From assembly GCA_900642245.1 (NCBI GenBank), contig CAAAJI010000657.1, forward strand, positions 1-23,713: a stretch of 23,713 nucleotides of DNA. The letters are read 5' to 3'. The notes beneath the pieces are model-generated. The model did no database searches. It worked only from the letters and a program-made list of their open reading frames with translations, and was not told the origin of the DNA. The position numbers and the translations under genes were made by a program. Below, piece after piece: positions 9,291-17,349 of the stretch. Position 1 is the stretch's first letter. The number at the start of each line of letters is the position of its first letter. The stretch comes from Fragilaria radians. Lineage: Eukaryota; Bacillariophyta; Fragilariophyceae; Fragilariales; Fragilariaceae.

Positions 9291-9543
9291 ATTTAACTGT
9301 GAAGAGGCTCTGTCACGGCTTGTAGGAAATATTTAGTCCATAACAACTGTGACAGTATGCCATGGATTCCAACCAATTCACTCTCTGTGGAACTTTAAGT
9401 ATTCAATTTCTGCTTGATGGATAATGAGTAGATTGCACCCTTGCCAAATGACATCATTCCTCCCGTTTGGCTTCTCATATCAGCATGCACTTCATATGAG
9501 GCATTCACCCACCACTGTATTACGCTTAGGTCGTTGCACTTCA
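9291..9543 (-). pseudogene. Copia RNase H fragment
   Basis: Frame read from 9543 down: 'VNASYEVHADMRSQTGGMMS', then 'FGKGAIYSLSIKQKLNT', an in-frame TAA, and 'SSTESELVGIHGILSQLLWT' with 'KYFLQAV'. In intact elements these correspond to the D-A-S-Y start, the H-x-D-M-R-x-x-T-G-G segment and the S-S-T-E-A-E-L motif; here the first Asp reads Asn ('VNASY'), so a catalytic residue is also lost. The frame closes at about 9291. Confidence 0.85.
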
Positions 9544-10125
9544 ATGTAAGGCCCCCTTAAGCATTTTTTCACCCTGCTGTTTCTTATAATCATCTTCATC
9601 TAGTCTTGTGACCCTGGTGCACAGCAACGACACTGCGGTTGGTATGTCTGGCCTTGAACGTATGCATAAGAAGAACAACTTGTCAACCATATGATGGAAC
9701 TTAAAAGCCTGATTGTCATTCAGATAAGTGGGATTATCAATATTCACTTCAAACAGATGGTTGGAGCCTCATCCAGCATGCCCCTTACTTATTTGTCCAT
9801 TTTTACTGAAAGCCTGCCTGAAGTGGTGAAGTCCGAGGTCATTCCAAGATAATCATGTAGCTTCCTTCATGTGATGCTTAGAGGGGCCTCATTTCCAAAC
9901 GCATCACCTAGCTGATCAATCACCCCAGACACAAACTTCTCATCATGATGAAGATCTTTAGGTTGTCGACATTCCAGACTATGGTGCATTGGGATCCTTT
10001 GATTTTTTGTTAACAATGCAGCTATCATAGGGGATGATAGTGAAGCCTAGACTCTTCACCTCAGTGGTCAACTTCTTCGAGAACAATAGGGCGGCGTTTA
10101 ATGTGCCATAAAGTGCCTTTTTCAG
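9541..10125 (-). pseudogene. Copia reverse transcriptase, C-terminal part
   Basis: Starting with 'LKKALYGTLNAALLF' the translation continues 'GFTIIPYDSCIVNKKSKDP'. The catalytic YVDD-type region then survives only as a scrambled 'NVDNLKIFHHDEKF' across frames. It goes on with 'AFGNEAPLSI', 'HDYLGMTSDFTTSG', 'NHLFEVNIDNPTYLND' and 'FHHMVDKLFFLCIRSRPDIP' followed by 'TAVSLLCTRV'. This is the usual order of the copia RT second half (palm to thumb). Several frameshifts lie between 9750 and 10060, and the 207-bp end piece (9541-9747) is still open. Confidence 0.85.
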
Positions 10126-10321
10126 CTCCACATAAAGTACTGTAGTAGATATCAATTGTTGTGTTTAATAGTCGGATATTTATCAAAAGCCCTTTGTTTA
10201 TGAACACAATATTTGTAGATTGGTTATCTAGAAGAATACAATTGCTTGGAATTGTCATTCTGTAATGCTTGGTGATGAGGGTAATTGCTTTCAGGCTTGA
10301 TGCAGCGAGTATGCAGAGCAA
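10061..10321 (-). pseudogene. Copia protease fragment joined to RT by a deletion
   Basis: The frame contains 'IPSNCILLDNQSTNIVF', the copia-type aspartic protease active site (D-N-Q-S-T at 10213-10233), followed by 'INKGLLINIRLLNTTIDI'. Near 10130 the sequence passes abruptly into reverse transcriptase, read in another frame as 'LKKALYGTLNAALLFSKK' (10125 downward). In an intact element roughly 2 kb of integrase and early RT would lie between. The breakpoint is at about 10125-10140. Confidence 0.8.
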
Positions 10322-10454
10322 AACAAAACAGATGAGTCTGGTAAAGTAGTCATCAACATTACTTTGGCTGAATTAGTGGGTTGAATTGTACTTGTATTTG
10401 GTCCTTGTGCATCTAAAGTGCTTGTAGTTCTCGTGTTGCGTTGAGTATATTCAT

Positions 10455-11355
10455 ATGCCTAGTGCCCCATGCCCGCATTCATTACAAGTTACCCTCTGTT
10501 TGTTGATCTTCATCCTGCGTGCATTAAGCTCTTTTTCATTTGACTTCCCATTTATTGTCGCAAATGTCACTCCATCATCCATAGGTCCATTGGTTTCTGA
10601 GCAATTTTACTCCAATTAGTGATCAGGTGGTAAGTGGCTGATAAAGTCTTGGGGTATCCGTCATAACCTTGTAGGAGATCATTTTTTAGTTTGTCAATCA
10701 GGTGTCCAAATCCACCCTTAGTACAAACGCCACTACTATATATTGCTCCTTGGCCTCAGCCTTCTTGGCATCCCATCTTTTTCTTGAGTGTTTGCTGCTT
10801 GAATTAGCTGACCTGGTTTGGTTTCATAGGTACCACTAATATGATTCACCGCATCAATCAGGTTGTTAAACTGTTCATAGTATGCCTCAGTAGCCATGTC
10901 CCTTGTCTGGGCAAAAGTGTAGAGGCGTCTTTTTGCTTCAAGTATGCCATGGGCGAAGTGTTTTTTGCTTTGGTAGTTGTATGTAGTCTCCTTGATGCTC
11001 TTAAGAAGTTCGATAGCATCTCTGGTTGGTGAGATCCATACAACGTTGTGACTTGCCTAGCCTTGATGTCCTCTCAACGTAAAGTTTCACGCTGGACGTA
11101 GTCATCAACGCGTTTTTCCTATATCCTTAGTTTGGTTCAAGATGCGTCTTCTGGTGAGTTGTCTGGAACAATTAACACTACTGGTTCTAGGTTTTCAATT
11201 GTTAATTGGGTGTCCATTCCAAATTTAAATGTCTAGTCAACATATTTGACTATTTCTTTAGTTGTCCGTGGCTTGAATCAATGCAATCATAGATGTGTCC
11301 TTTCAAATCATCACACCTGCTTTTCGAGCGTTGACTGAATGTAGGACACCAATCT
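10455..11355 (-). pseudogene. Gag of copia remnant 1
   Basis: Pieces in order: 'CDDLKGHIYDCIDSSHGQL' (around 11315-11258); after a frameshift, 'FGMDTQLTIENLEPVVL' (around 11236-11180); 'RVDDYVQRETLR' near 11120-11085; then about 100 uninterrupted codons at 11035-10736 including 'RDAIELLKSIKETTYNYQS' and 'EAKRRLYTFAQTRDMATEAY'; after another shift, 'HLIDKLKNDLLQGYDGYPKT' near 10700-10640; 'DDGVTFATING' near 10570; and a worn zinc-knuckle start 'VTCNECGHG' (about 10491-10465) that has lost its last ligands. This pattern is the Gag commonly seen in diatom copia elements. At least five disruptions make it non-functional. The N terminus is not defined beyond about 11355. Confidence 0.8.
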
Positions 11356-11543
11356 CATAATTTTTATAATCTAGTGATTTCATCCGGATAAACGCTTAGA
11401 ATTTATATCTAGGTCTAGCATATAAATCTCTACATCAACACTGATACTTCCATAAACTTTGATTTTGAAGTAGATATCAAGTGAAAGATCAATTATTTAA
11501 GTGTACTAAAAGCCTACAAGGAGCAATAGCCATCGCTCATGCA

Positions 11544-13328
11544 ATGAAGATCAACTCTTCCTTGACATCTTTGAATCTTGTTGATCACTCAATAGATAAC
11601 GAGGGAGTCATTGCACTTTCTGGTGAGTTGAAAGAGAATACTACGTTGACTTCTCTAAATCTTCATAATAACTCCATAAATAATTTGGGAGCAACGGCAA
11701 TCGCTGATGTTTTGAAAGAGAATACTACCCTTATATCTTTGAATCTTGTTGTTAACTCAATAAAAAAAGAGGGAGCAATGGCAATCGCTGCTGCGTTGAA
11801 GGTCAACTCTTCATTAACATATTTGAATCTTGGTTATAACTCAGTAAACCCGGAGGGAGCAATGGCTTTCGCTGCTGCATTAAAGGTCAACTCTTCATTG
11901 ACATCTTTGAAACTTGACGAAAATTCAATTCAACAAGAGGGAATAATGGCAATCGCTGATGCTTTGAAAAAGAATACTACCTTGGAATCTTTGAATCTTG
12001 TTGTTAACTCAATAAAAAAAGAGGGAGCAATGGCAATCGCTGCTGCGTTGAAGGTCAACTCTTCATTAACATATTTGAATCTTGGTTTCAACTCAATAAA
12101 CAAGGAGGGAGCAATGGCAATCGCTGCTGCATTGAAGGTCAACTACTCATTGACATATTTGAAACTTTACAGAAATTCAATTCAACAAGAGGGAGCAACG
12201 GCAATCGCTGATGCGTTGAAAGAGAATACTACCTTGACATCTTTGGATCTTGGTTCTAATTCAATTGAAAAAAAGGGAGTAATGGCAATCGCTAATGCGT
12301 TGAAGGTCAACTCTTCATTGACATCTTTGAAACTGTACGCTAATTCACTTCAGCAAGAGGGAGCAACGGCAATCGCTGATGCGTTGAAAGAGAATACTAC
12401 CTTAACATATTTGGAACTTCATGCTAATTCAATTCAACAAGGGGGAGCAACGGCAATTGCTAGCGCGCTGAAGGTAAACTCCTCCTTGACATCTTTAAAT
12501 CTTTTTTCCAACTCAATTCAACAAGAGGGGGCAATGGCAATCGCGAGTGCATTGAAGGTGAACTCTTCCTTAACATATTTGAATCTTGGTTTTAACTCTA
12601 TAGACAAGGAGGGGGCAATGGCAATCGCTGCTGCATTAAAGGCTAACTCTTCATTGACATCTTTGAAACTTAATGACAATGCAATTCAACAAGAAGGAAT
12701 AACGGCAATCGCTGATGCATTGAAAGAGAATACTACCTTGACATCTTTGGATCTTGGTTCTAGCTTAATAAAAAAAGAGGGAACAATGGCAATTGCTGCT
12801 GCGTTGAAAGTAAACTGTTCCTTGACATCTTTGAATCTTGAGAATAACTCTATTGCAGTAACGGCAGTTGCTGATGCATTGATGGTCAACTCTTCATTGA
12901 CATACTTGAGTCTTTGTGATAACTCAGTAGATAATGAGGGAGCAATGGTGATTGCTGATGTGTTAAAGGTCAACTGTTCTCTGACATCTTTGGACATTGA
13001 TTGTAACTCAATTGACAAACAGGGAGCTATGGCAATTGCTGATGCGTTGAAACAGAATACTACCTTGACAGCATTGAATCTTAGCTACAATGATATCAAG
13101 CAAGAAGAAGCAACTTCTATTGAAAGAGCCTTAGCATACAATCCTGCTCTCTTGCGTTTGTGGTTCAATTATCACCAAGGAGAAATTTACCTTCGAGAAT
13201 TCAAGAGCACATTTCACAATTTACGATGTTTACTAAATATACTGATTGGTGAGTATGGTGCTCAAGTATTAGGAATTGCATTCAGCATGAAATCTTGGTG
13301 TGTGATTTATGACCCTTATACTTACTAA
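11544..13328 (+). CDS. Leucine-rich-repeat protein, about 20 RNase-inhibitor-type repeats
   Basis: One uninterrupted frame made almost wholly of 28-residue repeats of the form EGAMAIAxALKxNxxLTSLxLxxNSIxx, the RNase-inhibitor/NLRC3-like LRR class that folds as an alternating beta-strand/helix horseshoe. About 20 repeats are countable; a 45-residue tail ('LREFKSTFHNLRCLLN...') caps the C terminus. There is no kinase, NACHT, TM or signal segment. The frame is open back to 11469 (TGA at 11466), but the first ATG, at 11544, falls inside the first repeat, so either translation starts there (594 aa) or an upstream exon or N-terminal domain is missing. Most repeats carry N-S-S or N-T-T at the same place. 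One repeat near 12850 is about three residues short. DNA copies are very alike, showing homogenisation. Role is likely protein binding; the partner is unknown. Confidence 0.85.
   Translation: MKINSSLTSLNLVDHSIDNEGVIALSGELKENTTLTSLNLHNNSINNLGATAIADVLKENTTLISLNLVVNSIKKEGAMAIAAALKVNSSLTYLNLGYNSVNPEGAMAFAAALKVNSSLTSLKLDENSIQQEGIMAIADALKKNTTLESLNLVVNSIKKEGAMAIAAALKVNSSLTYLNLGFNSINKEGAMAIAAALKVNYSLTYLKLYRNSIQQEGATAIADALKENTTLTSLDLGSNSIEKKGVMAIANALKVNSSLTSLKLYANSLQQEGATAIADALKENTTLTYLELHANSIQQGGATAIASALKVNSSLTSLNLFSNSIQQEGAMAIASALKVNSSLTYLNLGFNSIDKEGAMAIAAALKANSSLTSLKLNDNAIQQEGITAIADALKENTTLTSLDLGSSLIKKEGTMAIAAALKVNCSLTSLNLENNSIAVTAVADALMVNSSLTYLSLCDNSVDNEGAMVIADVLKVNCSLTSLDIDCNSIDKQGAMAIADALKQNTTLTALNLSYNDIKQEEATSIERALAYNPALLRLWFNYHQGEIYLREFKSTFHNLRCLLNILIGEYGAQVLGIAFSMKSWCVIYDPYTY
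11735..12088 (+). repeat. Internal three-repeat duplication in the LRR gene
   Basis: A 101-bp block (11735-11835) recurs without change at 11987-12087, an offset of 252 bp, which is exactly three 84-bp LRR units. The rest of the gene is an 84-bp tandem array at lower identity. Confidence 0.8.
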
Positions 13329-13545
13329 TCCCTATACTTTACTCCCTTTACGACATTTCACTACTTCACTAAACTTTTTAATATAGTCATTGTGTATTGC
13401 AAACGATAGGTTGACAAAAGTGCTTTTAAGATAAATTGTGACTAATTTCTTATCCACCTTATCCACTCGTGCTCGGACTAAATAGGCCGTCGTTATAAAC
13501 TGACATACTGAAATACGTAGATTGTGCATTTGTACTAGACCCTAT
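13329..13545. other. Spacer between LRR gene and copia remnant 2
   Basis: About 215 bp of probable 3' flank of the LRR gene. No recognisable domain. It ends where the RT-like translation of copia remnant 2 stops making sense. Confidence 0.5.
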
Positions 13546-13553
13546 GCCAGGAG

Positions 13554-14486
13554 CTATGCAGAACCCATAGCACCAGCACACATTGAGGAACCATTCAACT
13601 TGCAAATAAACATTACAGTACAAAGGGACTTCAGTGATACAACAGAGAAATATGCTGACTCAGGATCAACATTCTTTGTCATATCACCACAACCTACACT
13701 TCGCGCACATCTTCCATAGTCATGTTTGCAGTCATACACAATCTTCACTTTAACTTTCTCATAGCCATCTGGGATAGGAGCACCAATACCAAAGGATTCA
13801 AATGTCATCTTCAGGGAGTTGCTTTATTTTGAGTAAACGGGCATATCAGACAATTCATCTTCTTTTCTTTGTTAGCATATCCACGGAATCGTTTCCATCC
13901 GGGGATTTCAAATCAGTACTAATATCATAATCAGCAATTGTAACAGGGACATCTTTTCCAACAACACCTAGTGGTTCCCAGGTACAAACATTATTTTCCC
14001 ATTTAATAAGAACCATTAACTGACCTTCTACTCTGCAATGATCAAGGACTTCCTTAAATGTTCAGAAGTTTTCTCCATGAAGTTCGCCCTTGATGTCATC
14101 TTTATGTTGCTCCTCAAGATGGGCTAAGATTTGGTTGCATGTCAAAATGTCTCCAGGAGAACCATCTCCGAATGAGACACAATACTGCTTCCAGTCATCA
14201 TTCAAAGGCTCACCATTCTCATCAAGACCAAGGTTGTCAGTGACTTCTTCAACAACTTTTGCAACGTGTATAGAACCATCTACTTCACGTTTACTTAGGT
14301 ATGTGATTCCAATAATGTGTAAGCAGGTATCTTTCCGTCAGTTGACATAACATTCTTGGATTCACTCTCCCCATCAGCTGACGTATTAGGTATAGGGGTT
14401 ATAACACGCTGATTTGGATCAAGAGGGTTGTTAGCAATGCATACATCAATCAGAGCAATATCCTCATGGGTATCACCGGTCACCAC
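13554..14486 (-). pseudogene. Post-integrase linker and RT start of copia remnant 2
   Basis: 14486-14295 is an open piece ('VTGDTHEDIALIDVCIANNP'), without a recognisable domain, where the linker to RT is expected. Between 14290 and 13810 the frame is broken many times. 13808-13554 then reads 'IGAPIPDGYEKVKVKIVYDC', 'KHDYGRCARSVGCGDMT', 'DPESAYFSVVSLKSLCTVMF' and 'KLNGSSMCAGAMGSA'. This is the start of a copia RT, where intact copies have K-A-R-x-V-A-x-G, then S-V-V-S-L-K-S-L and the catalytic block ending N-A-Y-L-E. The first catalytic Asp region is altered (GAMGSA), and similarity stops immediately afterwards. Confidence 0.75.
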
Positions 14487-14518
14487 TAAAAATGTTAGAG
14501 AATTACCAACATTTTATA

Positions 14519-14930
14519 CTATTCCCACAAAGCAACCTGACTTTTTCCTTGAATTTGGGAAAGAGGTTCCGGTATTATGAAAAAGTAAGCAATGAAAAAA
14601 ATAGAACTTCCACAAAGCACTGATATCAGGGGTGGTTCCAAAGCCAGCATATTAGGAGTTTGACCATTCAAAGTAGCATGTGCAAGTCTGTTAACGATGA
14701 ACACAATATAGGCCTTGCACAATAACCGTTTATCAGGAGGCGCACCAACACAATCCATGGTAATATTGGTCATGGACTTGATTTCTTGAACACATCGTTC
14801 TACAGGGTTTTGATTAAAGTAATATAGTTCTGACTGTATGATATCAGTAACAGACTTTGATGTTTCAGATTTGACAATATCAGTGAACAATCTTCATCAA
14901 GACGTTTTACATTTAGAGCAGGGAAGAAAC
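14519..14930 (-). pseudogene. Integrase fragment of copia remnant 2
   Basis: The segment upstream of the core is seen as 'FPALNVKRLDEDCS' (about 14927-14887). After a shift comes 'SVTDIIQSELYYFNQNPVER', 'CVQEIKSMTNITMDCVGAPP', 'AYIVFIVNRLAHATLNGQTP' and, near the end, 'FFIIPEPLSQIQGKSQV'. The QNPVER stretch matches the region of the third catalytic residue (Glu) of rve-type integrase cores; the first two catalytic Asp blocks are deleted, because the DEDCS segment joins almost directly to this part. The last 123 codons (14519-14890) are open. Confidence 0.75.
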
Positions 14931-15224
14931 TTCGAAATGTTGGCGGAGGGGCAAACTGGTTTCTCGATTTGCATGCTGAGTGGTGACATGAGATGTATCA
15001 CTTATAGCTACCCATGGCTTCCAAGCAAAACACTTTCGTACATTGGACCATTCGCGATTCTTTCAACGACTTCGTGATGGATTCATAAATACACAGGTCA
15101 GAGTTTTCTCAGCGTGTAAAGCAACAACATCTCCATTTCCAATACATAGATGGAAAACATCATTATCCATAGCAATAGGATCAGCAGTTTCAATTGCATT
15201 GAATCATGCATCATCATCAACATT

Positions 15225-15882
15225 ATCATGTAATGCTTCTGGATTCCACTGCAAAGGGGAAGTCATCTCCACATGAATCAATAAATCAATTTCTTCATCA
15301 GTGGGATATTTCATTTGAAGATACAATAGTGCACTATGGTAACGGTACTTGGATACATAACCATCAGGAGTGATGATCTTCTGGGTACCACCAAATCGAC
15401 GGGCTTTACGGGATACTTTTAATCAATAATTTTTGCATTGATCAGGACAAATAATAGACTCGCCTTTTCCATATCCAACCATGTTATAGGATACACCAAT
15501 CACCCTTTTATCAGTGCTGGCAGTCATAATAGTATGAAATGTAGCAAGAGCCAGATTTACCATTCCAACATTATCAGTGCATCCAATCACATCAACATGT
15601 TGGGAATCAACAGGTTTTCCCCATAGTCTCATAGCTCCTCTAGCTAAACCATTATTTGATCCACTATCAATCAAACCATCAACCATTCTCTCATCAGCTC
15701 TCATGGGGGAAATTCGGACAACACGGGTTGCATTAAGACGCCGGATTGAGCAACGTATTCCATAAGTATCTGTATGAACAGTTGTTGTTTCTTGTTGCTG
15801 TTTTCTTGTTTTTGATGCAGCAAAAATAGAACAAATTGTTGGAGCAGTGATGGATGTATGATCATCACCATTAATGTTTTTA
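15225..15882 (-). pseudogene. Protease-region polyprotein fragment of copia remnant 2
   Basis: After a frameshift near 15880 the translation gives 'RRLNATRVVRISPMRADERM', then 'VDGLIDSGSNNGLA' (an Asp-Ser-Gly, retropepsin-like signature), 'VDSQHVDVIGCTDNVGMV' and 'YNMVGYGKGESIICPDQ'. An in-frame TGA at 15423 follows, then 'RRFGGTQKIITPDGYVSKYR' and 'MKYPTDEEIDLLIHVEMTSP' followed by 'LQWNP'. The pattern, including the P-T-D-E-E and T-S-x-x-x-W-x-P motifs, is one I associate with diatom retroelement polyproteins between Gag and integrase. Whether this protease-like fold is catalytic in the family is not clear to me. Confidence 0.65.
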
Positions 15883-16558
15883 TTAGATGCAACTGTTGTC
15901 TCTGTAGTTATAGCTGTATAAATCTTTGACGCTGCCTATACTTTTTGAAAAATGTTTTAACTTCAATTCTTGCTTTTCTTGGGAGGTTAAAGCAAAGTAT
16001 TCTTCACGGGTTAATACATCACTTTGCTTCCTTTTACTATGATCACCTATACCACTCTTCGTACTGCAACCACTGCCACAACCACCCTGACTACCTCCAC
16101 GTGAAGCATTTGTAGAGTTTACATGTCGTTTTTGCACTTCTTTAAGCCCTTCAGCTTTAGTTGTCAATTCTTCCATGACATCAGCAAATGACAGTGATGA
16201 CTTCAGCTGCTTAGCAGTCCGTGTCATATCACTTACATTATTTGCCAAGTCCGAATAACCTCATAGACATGCACTTAGTTGCCTAATCTTCTCATGATCA
16301 GGTACAATAGACTGTGTAGAATCTTCTAAATCTTGATACTTTTGTTGTAAGGTTCTGTAGAAATTTACATAGACCGCCAATATACGTCTATTTGTTGATA
16401 ACTCCATCTGAAAGTCAAGCTGCAACAAAGTCAGATTTCCAGCAGATGTATAATGGCTATGCAAATCCAAAACATCATCATGGGCATTTCCAGCTATGGA
16501 ATGACGTTGAACAATGGTATGGGCATGACCAGCTTAATAAAAGTGCTGAACACTGACA
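15883..16558 (-). pseudogene. Gag-like region of copia remnant 2
   Basis: A single frame interrupted by a stop near 16540 and by TGA at 16261-16263. It holds 'HDDVLDLHSHYTSAGNLTLL', 'FQMELSTNRRILAVYVNFYR', a charged coiled-coil-like segment ('VMEELTTKAEGLKEVQKRH'), a Gly/Ser/Cys-rich linker, and 'LTREEYFALTSQEKQELK', a short motif recalled from the Gag-to-protease linker of diatom copia polyproteins. No zinc knuckle is clear; the CGSGC in the linker is not a full one. Assignment rests mostly on position upstream of the protease-region and integrase remnants. Confidence 0.6.
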
Positions 16559-16560
16559 TT

Positions 16561-17035
16561 ACATAAGCCTCTCAGCACTCTTACTAAGACTTCATTAACA
16601 GTACTTAATCACTTTAATGTTCCTTTGACTTGACTTGATCTTTGATCTTGAATAACCGACAGAATATTCCTAAAAAATGTTGTGACAAACGTAAAAGAAG
16701 AGCTCAGGGCTAAACTTAAGAGGAACTGCACACAAGGACTTGGATAGGTGTTCCCGATTGCGTGGCTAGCACAACAAGCTCCTCTTCAATACTTTGTAGA
16801 TTAATTAGCACTCAAAATCACCGTTACCACACACATTATGTGTGCAATAGCAAGCACACCACTTACACAACAACAATACTTGAAATCGTAGTAATTTTCC
16901 TAGTCTTACCTTGCATCTCTCTCTTGCGCATTGACCACTTTCCGTGCTATGCTATTTTGCTACCCGCTGAAACATTGATTGCATGTGATTTGGACCGTGG
17001 TTGACGACATTGTCTAAATCTCTGCGCATACAATA
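16561..17035. other. Spacer between copia remnant 2 and gypsy-like remnant
   Basis: No supported gene. An 80-codon plus frame (16762-17004) is hydrophobic and low in similarity to anything recognised; it could hide very worn RT/RNase H sequence of the neighbouring gypsy-like element, but no motif supports that. Confidence 0.5.
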
Positions 17036-17185
17036 TGGCACTTGAGCATTGAAGCATTGGGTCCAACAATAGAGTACATCAAAGTACCATGCAATGTGGT
17101 AGTTGGTGCTCAAACCAGATTAGATACTGAAGTGTCATCAACAGGTGCGAGCTCTTTGGTGAGCCTTATGTAAATTTGGATGATA
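17036..17185 (+). pseudogene. RNase H C-terminal end of gypsy-like remnant
   Basis: Frame starting with Trp at 17036: 'WHLSIEALGPTIEYIKVPCN' then 'VVVGAQTRLDTEVSSTGASS'. Intact gypsy-type elements have here a W-x-L-x-x-E-x-x-x-P-x-x-E-Y-I-x-G segment and N-V-V-A-D-A-L-S-R-L; the second is recognisable with A-D-A-L-S altered. This is the last stretch of RNase H before the integrase. Confidence 0.6.
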
Positions 17186-17349
17186 AGAGTCTGTAAGATT
17201 TAGACTATTTGTTGAGTAGTGAAATCATTGCTGATCATCAGCATAACGATCAATGCTGATTCAGAATCAGCATCCTGGGTATTTCTTTAACCTGTTGATG
17301 GAAATAATGTCATTCTTTCTTTTTTTAACAATTTAATTTACCTACTGTA

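Larger units (their letters stand above)
9291..11355 (-). mobile_element. Ty1/copia retrotransposon remnant 1 (Gag-PR-RT-RNase H, integrase deleted)
   Basis: Reading the minus strand from high to low coordinate gives Gag, an aspartic protease active site, the middle and end of reverse transcriptase, and RNase H, all broken by stops and frameshifts. Order and motifs are those of Ty1/copia. The distance from the protease motif to RT is only about 100 bp, so the integrase and the start of RT have been removed by a deletion. No LTR pair or target duplication could be identified. Its Gag end is about 115 bp from the open frame of the LRR gene, which reads away from it. Confidence 0.85.
13546..16560 (-). 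mobile_element. Ty1/copia-like retrotransposon remnant 2 (Gag-PR region-IN-RT start)
   Basis: On the minus strand, from 16560 downward, one reads a Gag-like region, a protease-region segment, part of integrase, and the start of reverse transcriptase. The order IN before RT is diagnostic of the copia type. RNase H and most of RT are absent: similarity stops at about 13546, only about 220 bp from the LRR gene. Many stops and shifts are present. It differs from copia remnant 1 in Gag and in the protease region, so it is a separate insertion, not the other half of it. No LTRs were found. Confidence 0.8.

Noticed and set aside
11930..13018. Minus-strand frames inside the LRR gene
   Set aside because: They arise from the 84-bp repeat read backwards.
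9291..16560. One single copia element interrupted by the LRR gene
   Set aside because: Both remnants have their own Gag and protease-region sequences, and these differ, so they are two separate elements.
16762..17004. An 80-codon plus-strand frame with a hydrophobic middle
   Set aside because: No recognisable motif, no convincing alignment with RT or RNase H, and it lies between two decayed retroelements.
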